Assembly (NCBI GenBank): GCA_945952045.1
Contig: CAMFHE010000025.1
Span: 1-64,000 of the forward strand
Reading direction: 5' to 3'
DNA length: 64,000 nt
DNA from: an uncultured Rhizobium sp.
GTDB lineage: Bacteria > Pseudomonadota > Alphaproteobacteria > Rhizobiales > Rhizobiaceae
The notes under the pieces are model-generated. The model did no database searches, was not told the DNA's origin, and worked only from the letters and a program-made list of their open reading frames with translations. Within the stretch, counting starts at the first letter, position 1. Each line of letters starts with the position of its first letter. The position numbers and the translations under genes were made by a program. Shown here in pieces: positions 8,578 to 17,960 of the stretch.

Positions 8578-8604
8578 GGCCGGCCGCATGCATTGCGGTC
8601 GGTC
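8578..8604 (+). repeat. intercistronic hairpin after the binding-protein gene
   Basis: An 11-bp stem (8578-8588 with 8594-8604, two G-U pairs in RNA) closes a 5-base loop. It lies between the binding-protein stop and the ATPase start, with no U-tract after it. Such hairpins protect the upstream mRNA from 3' decay, so more binding protein than membrane components is made. Confidence 0.55.
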
Positions 8605-8633
8605 ATTCCGATCCGACGAAAGGTCCAAGGGCC

Positions 8634-9455
8634 ATGACAGCCACGCATAAAACTGCTCCCGCCAAGGGAGAATCGGTGCTGCGCCTGCGCGGCGTATCAA
8701 AGAATTTCGGAGCCGTGTCCGCGCTGACGGATATCGAGCTCGACGTGAAGGCCGGCGAGGTCGTTGCTCTCGTCGGCGACAACGGCGCCGGAAAGTCGAC
8801 GCTGGTCAAGGTGCTCGCCGGCGTGCATCAGCCGTCGTCAGGCACCATCGAATTTTGCGGCGAGCAGGTGTCGCTCGACAGTCCCGCGAAAGCGCTGGAC
8901 ATGGGCATCGCGACCGTCTTTCAGGACCTCGCGCTTTGCGAGAATCTCGATGTCGTCGCCAACCTCTTTCTCGGTCACGAAATCTCGCCCTGGGCGCTGG
9001 ACGAAGTCGGCATGGAGGTGCAGGCTTGGACGCTGCTGCGCGAGCTTGCCGCACGCATTCCTTCCGTGCGCGAGCCCATCGCCTCGCTGTCCGGCGGCCA
9101 ACGCCAGACGGTTGCCATCGCGCGGTCGCTGCTTCTCAATCCCAGGCTGATCATGCTGGACGAACCGACTGCCGCGCTCGGCGTCGCGCAGACTGCGGAA
9201 GTCTTGAACCTGATCGAACGCGTGCGCGATCGCGGCCTCGGCGTCATCATCATCAGCCACAACATGGAGGACGTGCGCGCCGTCGCGGACCGCATCGTGG
9301 TTCTGCGTCTCGGCAAGAACAACGGCGTCTTCACGCCGGATTCGTCCAATCAGGAACTCGTTTCCGCAATCACCGGCGCCACGGACAATTCCGTCTCGCG
9401 CCGCGCTGACCGCAAGGCCGGTCATGCAGCAGAAAGCCATGGGGGAGCAGCATGA
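8634..9455 (+). CDS. sugar/polyol ABC transporter ATP-binding protein, single-domain
   Basis: A 273-residue ATPase of the carbohydrate CUT2 type with a single nucleotide-binding domain, as in fructose FrcA, not the duplicated RbsA/XylG form. Walker A is GDNGAGKST, the signature LSGGQRQTVAIARSL and Walker B LIMLDEPTAAL. It probably works as a homodimer beneath a permease homodimer. Its last codons overlap the permease start by four bases (ATGA), which indicates translational coupling. It powers import of the ligand bound by the 7518-8564 protein. Confidence 0.9.
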   Translation: MTATHKTAPAKGESVLRLRGVSKNFGAVSALTDIELDVKAGEVVALVGDNGAGKSTLVKVLAGVHQPSSGTIEFCGEQVSLDSPAKALDMGIATVFQDLALCENLDVVANLFLGHEISPWALDEVGMEVQAWTLLRELAARIPSVREPIASLSGGQRQTVAIARSLLLNPRLIMLDEPTAALGVAQTAEVLNLIERVRDRGLGVIIISHNMEDVRAVADRIVVLRLGKNNGVFTPDSSNQELVSAITGATDNSVSRRADRKAGHAAESHGGAA

Positions 9456-10696
9456 GCCAGAATTCGTCCCAGCCGACGCTGGACCGCAGCGACGAACGGG
9501 TGCGTCACGATGACAGCCTCGCGGCCATGGCCAAGGGCTTTGTCGACCGTGTGCGCTCCGGCGATCTCGGCATGCTGCCCGTCGCCGTCGGCCTCGTCGT
9601 CATCTCCGTTGTCTTTTCGGCGCTGAACCCCATCTTCCTCGCGCCGAACAACCTCGTGAACCTGCTGTTCGATTGCGCCACCGTCGGCGTTATCTCGCTC
9701 GGCATCGTCTGCGTCCTCGTCCTCGGCGAAATCGACCTGTCCGTCGGCTCGATGAGCGGCTTGGCCTCGGCCATGGTCGGCGTGCTCTGGGTCAATCAGG
9801 GCTGGCCCGTCGTTGGCGCCATCTTCGCCGCGCTTGTCGTCGGCGCCGGTGTCGGCCTTCTCTATGCGACGCTCTACAATCGGCTGGGCATGCCAAGCTT
9901 TGTCGCCACCCTCTCTGGCCTGCTTGCGCTGCTCGGCATGCAGCTTTTCATTCTCGGGCCAACCGGCTCGATCAACCTGCCTTACGCCTCCTCTCTGGTG
10001 CGCTTCGGTCAGATCCTGATCATGCCCGACTGGCTGTCCTATACGCTGGCCCTCTTGCCCGGCCTCGTCATGATCGGACGCGGCCTTCGAACCCGCAGCC
10101 AGCGCCTTGCCGTCAACCTGTCGGCCCAGCCGATGCGCGCGCTGATCCTCAAGGCCGTCGTCCTGACGGTGGCGCTGGAGGCTGCCGTCTTCTATCTCAA
10201 TCTCGGCCGGGGCATTCCGTGGATGTTCGCCCTCTTCGTCGCACTCGCCGTCATCCTCAACTATGCGCTGACGCGCACCCAGTGGGGTCGCTCGATGTTC
10301 GCCGTCGGCGGCAACAAGGAGGCGGCGCGCCGCTCGGGCATCAATGTGCGCCGCATCTATATGAGCGCCTTCATGCTGTGCTCGACGCTGGCGGCCCTCG
10401 GCGGCATTCTGTCGGCCTCGCGCCTTGCCTCTTCCAGCCAGCAGGCCGGCACGGGAGACGTCAATCTCAACGCGATCGCGGCAGCCGTCATCGGCGGCAC
10501 CAGCCTTTTCGGCGGCCGCGGCAGCGCCTATTCGGCCCTGCTCGGCATCATCGTCATCCAGGCGATCTCGAATGGCCTGACGCTGCTCAACCTGTCGTCC
10601 TCGCTGCGCTACATGATCACCGGCGGCGTCCTCGCCATTGCCGTCATCGTCGACTCGCTTGCCCGTCGCTCCCGTGTCAGCCACGGCCGCGCCTAA
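9452..10696 (+). CDS. sugar/polyol ABC transporter permease
   Basis: A 414-residue inner-membrane permease of the BPD_transp_2 family (RbsC/XylH/FrcC type) with about ten hydrophobic segments. The conserved stretch [18 protein letters not shown] and the late loop [19 protein letters not shown] are hallmarks of this family. The N-terminal 40 residues are polar and cytoplasmic. The C-terminus ([18 protein letters not shown]) is like XylH. The start codon overlaps the ATPase stop, and the dehydrogenase gene follows after 25 bases. Confidence 0.9.
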   Translation: MSQNSSQPTLDRSDERVRHDDSLAAMAKGFVDRVRSGDLGMLPVAVGLVVISVVFSALNPIFLAPNNLVNLLFDCATVGVISLGIVCVLVLGEIDLSVGSMSGLASAMVGVLWVNQGWPVVGAIFAALVVGAGVGLLYATLYNRLGMPSFVATLSGLLALLGMQLFILGPTGSINLPYASSLVRFGQILIMPDWLSYTLALLPGLVMIGRGLRTRSQRLAVNLSAQPMRALILKAVVLTVALEAAVFYLNLGRGIPWMFALFVALAVILNYALTRTQWGRSMFAVGGNKEAARRSGINVRRIYMSAFMLCSTLAALGGILSASRLASSSQQAGTGDVNLNAIAAAVIGGTSLFGGRGSAYSALLGIIVIQAISNGLTLLNLSSSLRYMITGGVLAIAVIVDSLARRSRVSHGRA

Positions 10697-10721
10697 CAAG
10701 ACTGGAATGGAGTTTAGAAAC

Positions 10722-11450
10722 ATGGTTGACCTCATGAAGGGCAAGATTGCCGCCATCACCGGAGCCGCCTCCGGCATCGGCCTCGAATGCGCAAGAACAT
10801 TGCTTGCCGAGGGCGCGAAGGTCGTGCTCGTCGATCGGGCGCAGGACAAGCTGGAGCAGCTCTGCAAGGAACTCGGCCCGAATGCCTTGCCGCTCGTCGT
10901 CGATCTCCTGAAGCCTTCGGATGTTTCCGGCATGCTGCCCCGCATCCTCGACATCGCCGGCGGGCTGGACGTCTTCCATGCCAATGCCGGCGCCTATATC
11001 GGCGGGCCGGTGGCGGAGGGTGATCCCGATGCCTGGGACCGCATGCTGAACCTCAACATCAACGCGGCATTTCGCTCGGTCCACGCGGTGCTGCCCCACA
11101 TGATCGAGAAGAAGACGGGCGACATCCTCTTCACATCGTCGATCGCCGGCGTCGTGCCCGTCGTTTGGGAGCCGATCTATACGGCGTCGAAATTTGCCGT
11201 ACAGGCCTTCGTGCATTCCACGCGCCGGCAGGTGGCGCAGCACGGCGTGCGCGTCGGCGCCGTTTTGCCGGGACCGGTCGTCACGGCGCTGCTCGACGAT
11301 TGGCCGAAGGAGAAGATGGACGAAGCCTTGGCAAATGGCAGCCTGATGCAGCCGAAGGAAGTGGCCGACGCCGTGCTCTTCATGCTCACCCGGCCGCGCA
11401 ACGTCACCATCCGCGATCTCGTGATCCTGCCCAACAGCGTCGATCTCTGA
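10722..11450 (+). CDS. rbtD: ribitol 2-dehydrogenase (SDR)
   Basis: A 242-residue short-chain dehydrogenase that oxidises ribitol to D-ribulose with NAD. It shows the Rossmann motif [13 protein letters not shown] in place of NNAG, the catalytic YTASK and Ser (TSSIAG). The segments [34 protein letters not shown] and [15 protein letters not shown] are nearly identical to my recollection of Klebsiella ribitol dehydrogenase, so I am fairly sure of the substrate. The ATG at 10722 is chosen from alignment to that enzyme; an in-frame ATG 15 bases upstream is possible. It lies between the transporter and the ribulokinase, giving transport, oxidation and phosphorylation in order. Confidence 0.87.
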   Translation: MVDLMKGKIAAITGAASGIGLECARTLLAEGAKVVLVDRAQDKLEQLCKELGPNALPLVVDLLKPSDVSGMLPRILDIAGGLDVFHANAGAYIGGPVAEGDPDAWDRMLNLNINAAFRSVHAVLPHMIEKKTGDILFTSSIAGVVPVVWEPIYTASKFAVQAFVHSTRRQVAQHGVRVGAVLPGPVVTALLDDWPKEKMDEALANGSLMQPKEVADAVLFMLTRPRNVTIRDLVILPNSVDL

Positions 11451-11508
11451 TCCTCAAAATGCCCGGCATCGTTTGCCCAAGATAGTCCCGATTGAAGGCG
11501 GTAGACCC

Positions 11509-13140
11509 ATGAACACTTCCCCCTCCGCACGTTCCGCAGGCAGCGAACGCTATCTCATCGGCGTCGATGTCGGCACGGGAAGCGCCAGAGCCGGGCTTTT
11601 CGACCTGTCGGGCCATATGCTGGCCTCGGCAAAGCGCGATATCGAGCTGTTTCGCGGGCCGGGCGCAATGGTCGAGCAATCGAGCGCGGAAATCTGGGCC
11701 GCCGTCTGTGCCTCGGTGCGCGAGGTCATCCAGACGGCGGGTATTGCGCCGGAAAAGGTTGCCGGCCTCGGCTTCGATGCGACCTGCTCGCTCGTGGTGC
11801 TCGGCGAAGGGGGCAGGTCGCTGCCTGTCGGACCATCCGAAGACCCCGCGCGCGACATTATCGTCTGGATGGACCACCGCGCGGTGGAACAGGTCGAGCG
11901 CATCAATGCCGGAGGATATGATGTTTTGCGCTATGTCGGCGGCATCATCTCTCCGGAGATGGAAACGCCAAAGCTGCTGTGGCTGAAGGAAAATCGTCCG
12001 CAGGTCTTCGACGAGGCGTGGCAGTTCTTCGACCTTGCCGATTTTCTGACCTGGCGGGCGACAGGAGATCTGGCCCGCTCCACCTGCACGGTCACCTGCA
12101 AGTGGACCTATCTCGCCCATGAAAAACGCTGGGATCCAACCTATTTCCATGGCATCGGCCTTGGCGTTTTGGCGGATGAGAATTTCGCGCGCATCGGCCA
12201 GGTCGTTGTCGAGCCCGGAACGCCGCTTGGCAGCGGGCTGACGGAGCGTGCCGCAGCCGATCTCGGACTTGTCGCCGGCACCCCGGTTGCGGCAGGAATG
12301 ATCGACGCCCATGCAGGCGGAATCGGTACGGTCGGCGTTGGTGGACTGCCGGAAAACAATCTGGGTTATGTTTTCGGCACCTCCTCCTGCACCATGACGT
12401 CCACACATGAGCCGGTCTTCGTTCCCGGGGTCTGGGGTCCGTATTTTTCGGCGATGGTGCCTGGCATGTGGCTCAACGAAGGGGGGCAGTCCGCAGCGGG
12501 TGCGGCCATCGAACAGTTGCTTTCCTTCCATCCGGCAGCGGGTGAGGCGGCGGCGCTGGCAAAATCGAGCGGTGTTTCCTTGCCCGCGCTTCTCGCAAAA
12601 CTCGCCGCAGAGAAAGCGAATACGCTTTCCGACGTGGCGAAGCTTGCGGACGGTCTGCATGTCGTGCCGGAATTCCTTGGTAACCGCGCCCCCTTTGCCG
12701 ACCCGCATGCACGGGCGGCCATTATCGGCCTCGGCATGGAGCGGAATATCGCCAACCTCGTCAGCCTCTACATTGCCGGACTGTGCGGCATCGGTTACGG
12801 GTTGCGCCAGATCATCGACGCACAGGCAGCCGCCGGCGCATCGATCGACAAGATCGTGATCAGCGGTGGCGCCGGCCAACTGGATCTCGTGCGCCAGCTT
12901 CTCGCGGATGCCACGGGCAAGCCGTTGCTGGCAACCCGGGCGGAGGAGCCGGTTCTGCTGGGCGCCGCGATCCTCGGAAGCGTTGCGGGCGGCGCCTTCC
13001 CGAACGTGCAAGCGGCCATGGCCGCTCTTTCGGCAACAGATCGCACCTATCAGCCAGCCGGTGGCGACACGTCTGCCTTGCATGCAAAACGCTATGACGC
13101 TTTCCAAAAACTACAAACCCTAGCGCGGGAAATCCGTTAG
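11509..13140 (+). CDS. FGGY-family D-ribulokinase
   Basis: A 543-residue carbohydrate kinase of the FGGY family that phosphorylates D-ribulose to D-ribulose 5-phosphate, which enters the pentose phosphate pathway. The N-terminal ATPase fold begins GVDVGTGSARAGLFD. The substrate region includes WMDHRA and the C-terminal domain has VISGGAGQLDLVRQLLADATGKP. The length fits ribulokinases (about 540) better than xylulokinases (about 490). It is the last gene of the ribitol operon. Its partner dehydrogenase produces its substrate, which is the main reason for choosing ribulose. It is convergent with the siderophore ATPase gene; I saw no strong terminator in the 186-base gap. Confidence 0.85.
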   Translation: MNTSPSARSAGSERYLIGVDVGTGSARAGLFDLSGHMLASAKRDIELFRGPGAMVEQSSAEIWAAVCASVREVIQTAGIAPEKVAGLGFDATCSLVVLGEGGRSLPVGPSEDPARDIIVWMDHRAVEQVERINAGGYDVLRYVGGIISPEMETPKLLWLKENRPQVFDEAWQFFDLADFLTWRATGDLARSTCTVTCKWTYLAHEKRWDPTYFHGIGLGVLADENFARIGQVVVEPGTPLGSGLTERAAADLGLVAGTPVAAGMIDAHAGGIGTVGVGGLPENNLGYVFGTSSCTMTSTHEPVFVPGVWGPYFSAMVPGMWLNEGGQSAAGAAIEQLLSFHPAAGEAAALAKSSGVSLPALLAKLAAEKANTLSDVAKLADGLHVVPEFLGNRAPFADPHARAAIIGLGMERNIANLVSLYIAGLCGIGYGLRQIIDAQAAAGASIDKIVISGGAGQLDLVRQLLADATGKPLLATRAEEPVLLGAAILGSVAGGAFPNVQAAMAALSATDRTYQPAGGDTSALHAKRYDAFQKLQTLAREIR

Positions 13141-13326
13141 TCCGTGCAAGCAGCATGGCCGGCCATTCATGCCTGAGCAACAAGGCCGGCTTGGTCGCGC
13201 AGTTTTGGCTGGCCGAAGTGCTCGCCCGCGCGGAGCGGGTGGTTCGACCTGCTTTCCCGATCGCCAACGTGACCAACCGCTTTGGCGCGAGGCTCTCGTG
13301 TCGAGCCTTCTGAAAGAACTGCGGCG

Positions 13327-14136
13327 TCATCCCTGCGCACGAGCATGTCTCGTTGGCACGACCATTGGCAGGCCGGTGACTGGGTCGTCTATGACAATGC
13401 AGGCTATGTCGAAGATGGTTTTGACCATGTCCTTCGTCACAACATCGCGGGGAGCGCCCTCCGCGACAATCCTGCCGTCTTTCATGGCGACGAGATGCGA
13501 CGCGTAGCGAGCGGCTTGGTTAAGGTCATGCAGGACGGCGACGATGGTGCGCCCTTCGCGGTTCAGCCGTTCGAGAAGGTCCATGAGATCGATCTGATGG
13601 GCGATGTCAAGGAAGGTCGTCGGTTCGTCGAGGAGCAGGATCGGTGTTTCCTGCGCCAGCGCCATCGCGATCCAGGCGCGCTGGCGCTGGCCGCCTGAAA
13701 GCGTATCCACCGGATGCCCGGAAAGGTCGGCAATGTCCGTTGCCGCAATGGCGGACCGTACGGCTTCTTCATCCGCGGCCGACCATTGCCGCAGAAACGA
13801 TTGATGCGGGTAGCGGCCGCGCGCCACCAGCTCCGCCACCGAAATGCCCTCCGGTGCGGTGTAGGTCTGCGGCAGAAGCCCAAGGCGGCGCGCGACGTCG
13901 CGGGTCTTCAGGCGGTTGATATCCTGCCCTTCGAGAACGACCTGACCTTGGCTTGGCACCAGTAGCCTTGCCATGGCGCGCAGCAAGGTCGACTTGCCGC
14001 AGGCATTGGGGCCGACGATGATCGTGAAGGAGCCGGGGCGTATGGCAAGCGTCAGGTCACGGCAGGTCACCGTGTTGGCTCCATAGCCGAGCGTCACCGA
14101 TTGCGCTTCGAGCTGCGGTTGCTGTTTGTGCGTCAT
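13327..14136 (-). CDS. ferric-siderophore ABC transporter ATP-binding protein
   Basis: A 269-residue FhuC/FecE/FepC-type ATPase. Walker A is GPNACGKST (Cys instead of the usual Gly or Ser), the signature LSGGQRQRAWIAMALAQ and Walker B ILLLDEPTTFLD with the family-typical TFLDIAHQ. The ATG at 14136 overlaps the stop of the permease gene as ATGA and gives MTHKQQPQLEAQ; an ATG 27 bases upstream is less likely. It is the last gene of the siderophore-uptake operon and energises the two permeases before it. Confidence 0.9.
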   Translation of the reverse strand: MTHKQQPQLEAQSVTLGYGANTVTCRDLTLAIRPGSFTIIVGPNACGKSTLLRAMARLLVPSQGQVVLEGQDINRLKTRDVARRLGLLPQTYTAPEGISVAELVARGRYPHQSFLRQWSAADEEAVRSAIAATDIADLSGHPVDTLSGGQRQRAWIAMALAQETPILLLDEPTTFLDIAHQIDLMDLLERLNREGRTIVAVLHDLNQAARYASHLVAMKDGRIVAEGAPRDVVTKDMVKTIFDIACIVIDDPVTGLPMVVPTRHARAQG

Positions 14137-15176
14137 CGCCGACCTTCGCGGATAAGGAGCCACAGGAGATAGAGCCCACCGACACTGATGGTCATGATGC
14201 CGACGGGGAGTTGGCGCCCGAGGGCGTGCTGGGCGGCTGCGTCGGCCATGACCAGCAGGAGCGCGCCGGCAAGGGCAGGGGTGAAAAGCCCGACGCTTGA
14301 GGTCCCGACGAGGAGCCGCGCGATCTGCGGCGCGCAGAGCGCAACGAATGAGATTGGTCCAGCCGTCGCCGTGGCGACCGCGGTCAGCGCAACGCCAAGC
14401 AGCATCAACAGGCTGCGCGTGCGGCGCACGGAGATGCCGGAGGCAAGGGCTGCGTCATCCCCCAGTTCCATCTGGCGTAAGGGGCGGGCGAGGGCGACGA
14501 GGGGAATGCAGAGCAGGCAGAAAAGCACGGCGGCGGGGCGAAGCTCCTCGAAGCCCAGCCCGTTCAGCGATCCGGCAGCCCAGAATGCCGCGCCCATAGC
14601 CATTTCCAGATCAGCCTTCTGCATCAGCCAGGCGTTGTAGGCCGAAAGCATGGCGGATGTGCCGATTCCAACCACGATCAGGCGGAAACCCTGCTGGCCG
14701 GTCGTTCCGGCGAGCAGATAGACCAGCATCGCGGTGGCGATGCCGCCGCCCAGCGCACCGAACGCCGTTGCATAATATCCACCCGAGAACAGCAGTAGCG
14801 CCACCAGCGCGCCGGTATGCGAACCCGCGGCAAAACCAATGATATCCGGCGAGCCGAGGGGATTGCGTGTCAGCGATTGGAAGATCGCGCCGCCAAGGCC
14901 GAGCGCGGCGCCGAGAAGCATCGCGAGCAGCACGCGGGGCAGGCGCCATTCGAGAATGATCATCCTGGTCTTGCCGGTGGCCTGCCCGAACAGTGCGCCG
15001 AAGACATCCGTCATGCCGGTATCGAACCGTCCCGCCGTCAACGAGAAAAAGGCAAGGAGGAGAAGCAGCGCTGTGAGTGCGAGGCACACGGCCAGCGTCC
15101 GCGTCCGGATACGGAAGGAGACCCGCTGGCCGGCATTGCGGCCGCGCGGTGGTATGCGATGGATCAGCGCCTTCAA
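14133..15176 (-). CDS. ferric-siderophore ABC transporter permease (FecD type)
   Basis: A 347-residue FecCD-family permease with about nine membrane segments. The conserved LEWRLPRVLLAMLLGAALGLGGAIFQSLTRNPLGSPDIIG and a GPISFVALCAPQIARLL segment are visible. No ATG fits. I choose the TTG at 15176, whose last bases overlap the stop of the previous permease as TTGA and which gives a family-typical length. An open frame extends 48 codons further upstream but would run deep into the neighbouring gene in another frame. It pairs with the permease at 15173-16204. Confidence 0.88.
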   Translation of the reverse strand: MKALIHRIPPRGRNAGQRVSFRIRTRTLAVCLALTALLLLLAFFSLTAGRFDTGMTDVFGALFGQATGKTRMIILEWRLPRVLLAMLLGAALGLGGAIFQSLTRNPLGSPDIIGFAAGSHTGALVALLLFSGGYYATAFGALGGGIATAMLVYLLAGTTGQQGFRLIVVGIGTSAMLSAYNAWLMQKADLEMAMGAAFWAAGSLNGLGFEELRPAAVLFCLLCIPLVALARPLRQMELGDDAALASGISVRRTRSLLMLLGVALTAVATATAGPISFVALCAPQIARLLVGTSSVGLFTPALAGALLLVMADAAAQHALGRQLPVGIMTISVGGLYLLWLLIREGRR

Positions 15177-16204
15177 AGGGTCTTCGTCCTTGCGCTGCGT
15201 GCCAGCATGATGAGAACCGGTGCGCCGAGAAATGCCACGACGATGCCGGCATCGAGTTCGTCCGGGTAAATGAGGAGCCTGCCGGCGAGGTCCGCAGCCA
15301 GGAGAAGATTGACCGAGCACAGCATCGTCAGCGGGATGATCCGCCGTTGATCCGATCCGGCGATCCAGCGGGCGGCATAGGGCATCATCAGGCCGATGAA
15401 GCTGATCGGGCCGGTTGCGGCGGTGCCGGCGCCGGCCAGAAGCGTCACCGAGAGGATGACGGTGATGCGCAGGCGCGACAGGTTCAATCCGAGCGCCCGC
15501 GCCGCGTCGTCGCCCAGCGCCGCCGCGTTCAGCGCTGGCGTGGCGATCAGGGCAAGCAGCAGACCGGCGAAGATGAACGGCGCCACGGTGGCGGCAACGG
15601 CAAGGTTACGCCCGGCGACTGTGCCCACTTGCCAGTGACGCAGGCTGTCGAACGCCTGGGGGTCGAGCAGCGTCACGGATGAGCCGATGCCGCCGAGAAC
15701 GGCCGAAATCGCGACACCGGACAGAAGCAGCCTCACGGGCGTCGCGCCGCCGGCGCTTGCGCCGATCGTGTAAACGAGCAGGCCGGCCGTGGCCGCGCCG
15801 ACGAGGGCGAACCAGACATAGGCGGTAATTGACGCGAAGGAAAACACGCCGACGGCCAGAATGACGGCAAAGGCCGCACCGGCATTGACGCCGAGAATGC
15901 CGGGGTCGGCCAAAGGGTTTCGCGTGGAGGCCTGGATCAGCGCGCCGGCCGTGCCGAAGGCCGCGCCGCAGAGAAGACACAGGATCGTTCGGGGCAAGCG
16001 GTACTGACGCACGACGATGTGGTCGGTCAGGCCGGGATCGTAGTGCAGAAAGGCATCGCGCACCGTCGAAAATGCAATGGGCCGCGCACCCAGCATCAGG
16101 CTGGTGATCGACAGGGCGAATAGCAGAAGGCAGAGCACAGCAAGGGCCAGCGGCACGGAACGCGCCCACCCGACTGGCCTGCCTGGCGCCAGCTGACTGC
16201 TCAC
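15173..16204 (-). CDS. ferric-siderophore ABC transporter permease (FecC type)
   Basis: A 343-residue FecCD-family permease. It carries VVRQYRLPRTILCLLCGAAFGTAGALIQASTRNPLADPGILGVNAGAAF, the typical core, and a late GPISFIGLMMPYAARWI segment. The start is GTG at 16204, overlapping the preceding stop as GTGA. Together with the 14133-15176 permease it forms a heterodimeric inner-membrane channel for the ferric siderophore. It sits directly after the siderophore-interacting reductase, in an order consistent with co-translation. Confidence 0.9.
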   Translation of the reverse strand: MSSQLAPGRPVGWARSVPLALAVLCLLLFALSITSLMLGARPIAFSTVRDAFLHYDPGLTDHIVVRQYRLPRTILCLLCGAAFGTAGALIQASTRNPLADPGILGVNAGAAFAVILAVGVFSFASITAYVWFALVGAATAGLLVYTIGASAGGATPVRLLLSGVAISAVLGGIGSSVTLLDPQAFDSLRHWQVGTVAGRNLAVAATVAPFIFAGLLLALIATPALNAAALGDDAARALGLNLSRLRITVILSVTLLAGAGTAATGPISFIGLMMPYAARWIAGSDQRRIIPLTMLCSVNLLLAADLAGRLLIYPDELDAGIVVAFLGAPVLIMLARSARTKTL

Positions 16205-16914
16205 GAGCGCGCCTGCCCGTGTATCCAGTAGCCGACGGTGGTCAGTTGCGCGCGCGGCAGCCCGAGCGTGTCGCGAAAATGCTTCCGGCAGGCGGCAATC
16301 TCGCTGGCTTCACCGGCAACCCAGACATAGCCAGGGCCATCGGGAAGGGGGATCGAGCGCGCAATCTCCGAGAGCCGGCTTGGGCGTTCGCCGTGATGCA
16401 TGCTCTCATGCCAGTGGACGGTGTAATCCGCCGCGATAAAGTCCTGGCGATCGTCGGCGGTCATGATCTCGACATGGGCGATGACCGGCAGGCCGGCAGG
16501 TCGTTCCTCGATGATCCGGCCGACGGCCGGCAGCCCCGTCGCGTCGGCAATCAGCAGGATCCATGTGCTGTCGGCCGGCGGAACATAGCGGAAGCGCGGC
16601 TTGAAGATGCCCAGCCTGTCACCCGGCCGGGCGACACGCGCCCAGGTGGAGGCAATGCCACCTTCATGCGAGACGAAATCGATCGTCATCTCGCCAAGCG
16701 CGCCGTCCCAGCGCCGGATGGTGTAGTACCGTCCGGGTGCGTCGGCCAGCGGCACATCCCCATTGGGAAAACTAAGCCAGATGAACTCGTCCAGCCCGCC
16801 GCAGCTTGCAAAATCGCGCAGCCCATCGCCCCCGATGACGACACGGATCATCGATGGCGTCATCAGCGCGCTGGAGATCACGGTCGCGGCGTGAAAATCC
16901 TTTTCCTCGACCAT
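16201..16914 (-). CDS. siderophore-interacting protein (ferric-siderophore reductase)
   Basis: A 237-residue SIP-family flavoprotein that releases iron by reducing the imported ferric siderophore in the cytoplasm. The N-terminal FAD-binding barrel (residues 1-110) includes the FAD motif RYYTIRRW, slightly changed from the usual RxYTxR. The C-terminal NAD(P)H domain ends VWVAGEASEIAACRKHFRDTLGL, a strong SIP signature. The ATG at 16914 follows the binding-protein stop by one base, so the open frame upstream is discarded. Lying inside the uptake operon, it indicates reductive rather than hydrolytic iron release. Confidence 0.88.
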   Translation of the reverse strand: MVEEKDFHAATVISSALMTPSMIRVVIGGDGLRDFASCGGLDEFIWLSFPNGDVPLADAPGRYYTIRRWDGALGEMTIDFVSHEGGIASTWARVARPGDRLGIFKPRFRYVPPADSTWILLIADATGLPAVGRIIEERPAGLPVIAHVEIMTADDRQDFIAADYTVHWHESMHHGERPSRLSEIARSIPLPDGPGYVWVAGEASEIAACRKHFRDTLGLPRAQLTTVGYWIHGQARS

Positions 16915-16915
16915 A

Positions 16916-17914
16916 TCAACGCCCCTTCGCGGCGGCGGCCGCAATACGATCGACGAAACCGGGAAACGCATAGGGAATCGACAAGACGCTGACGGCGGAG
17001 GTCGCCCAGACGGAGACCGGATCGTCGAGCGCGACATAGGCGCCGCGGCGCATCGGGCCGAAGGCCTGAAGCAGCGGCTGGTTTTCCGCATCGGCGCGTG
17101 CGCCCGGCCCGTACCAGACGATGAGGACGTCGGCGTCGAAACGGTCGAGGTCCTCCAGGCTGACGCCGGTTCCGTTGACATCGGGTTCGGCCGCCATCAG
17201 GGCCTCGATGCCTGGGGCGAGGCGAAGGCCCATCGCCAGAAGCTCGCGCACGCGCGGGTCGCTTGCGAAATAGACCCCGAGCGATCCTTCGCCCGGAAAA
17301 TAGCTGCCGAAAATGAATGTCTTGTTCCTGAGATCCGGATGCGCGTCGGCAAGGCTGTGCAGTTGCCGGTCGGTCGCGGCCACAAGGTCGCGCGCCTTTT
17401 CGTCCTCGCCGAGCGCAAGCCCCGTCAGCGCCATCTGCTCGCGCCAGTCCGCCCGCCAGGGCGCAGAGCGGTAGGCGACGGTCGGCGCGATGCTGGACAG
17501 GCGCTGCCATTCGACCTCGTTGATGCCGGTCTTGATGGCCAGGATCAGGTCCGGCTCGAGGGCGGCGATTGCCTCGTAGTCGAGTTCGCCGGATTGCAGC
17601 AGCGTGGGTATCTGCTTCTGCAAATAGGGTTCGTTCCAAGGGAGGATGCCGCTGTCGAACAGACCGTAGCGATGCATGCCGACCGGTATACGGCCGAGCG
17701 CGATCACCGCGTCTTCGCCGTTCCAGCCGAGGGTGACGATGCGCTGCGGCTCCGCCTCGATGCGGGTTTGGCCCAGCGCATGATGGATGTCGATGGGAAA
17801 GCGGCGCGGTGCGGCAGCGAAGGCGACCGTGGCGCGGTTTGCGGCAAGCAGTCCCGAGGCGCCGACCAGGGCCCCGATGAACTGTCGTCTGTTTGCGTGA
17901 TATGCTGTCGTCAT
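16916..17914 (-). CDS. ferric-siderophore periplasmic binding protein, Tat signal
   Basis: A 332-residue FecB/FepB-type binding protein. The N-terminus carries a twin-arginine signal (NRRQFIGALVGASGLLAA) ending AFAA. The mature part shows the cluster-8 binding fold (RIVTLGWNGEDAVIALG, YEAIAALEPDLILA, LIVWYGPGA). Tat export suggests folding before translocation, seen in several rhizobial iron-binding proteins. It is separated from the TonB receptor by a strong hairpin with a T-tract, so its expression may be lower than that of the receptor. Confidence 0.9.
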   Translation of the reverse strand: MTTAYHANRRQFIGALVGASGLLAANRATVAFAAAPRRFPIDIHHALGQTRIEAEPQRIVTLGWNGEDAVIALGRIPVGMHRYGLFDSGILPWNEPYLQKQIPTLLQSGELDYEAIAALEPDLILAIKTGINEVEWQRLSSIAPTVAYRSAPWRADWREQMALTGLALGEDEKARDLVAATDRQLHSLADAHPDLRNKTFIFGSYFPGEGSLGVYFASDPRVRELLAMGLRLAPGIEALMAAEPDVNGTGVSLEDLDRFDADVLIVWYGPGARADAENQPLLQAFGPMRRGAYVALDDPVSVWATSAVSVLSIPYAFPGFVDRIAAAAAKGR

Positions 17915-17920
17915 GAATTC

Positions 17921-17954
17921 AAAAGCCGGCCGGCGTCTTCGTGCGCCAGCCGGC
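17921..17954 (-). terminator. hairpin terminator between receptor and binding protein
   Basis: On the minus strand an 11-bp GC-rich stem (17944-17954 with 17925-17935, one G-U pair) with an 8-base loop is followed by TTTT (17924-17921). It lies after the receptor stop and before the binding-protein ATG. It is probably a partial terminator that lowers read-through to the inner-membrane genes. Confidence 0.65.
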
Positions 17955-17960
17955 CCTTTC

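Noticed and set aside
9422..10984. 520-codon open frame on the minus strand
   Set aside because: It is antisense to the permease and part of the dehydrogenase; no domain, and typical of high-GC third positions.
13158..13190. GCCGGCC and GGCCGGC between the ribulokinase and siderophore ATPase genes as a terminator
   Set aside because: The arms are 20 bases apart, each is itself palindromic, and no T-tract follows.
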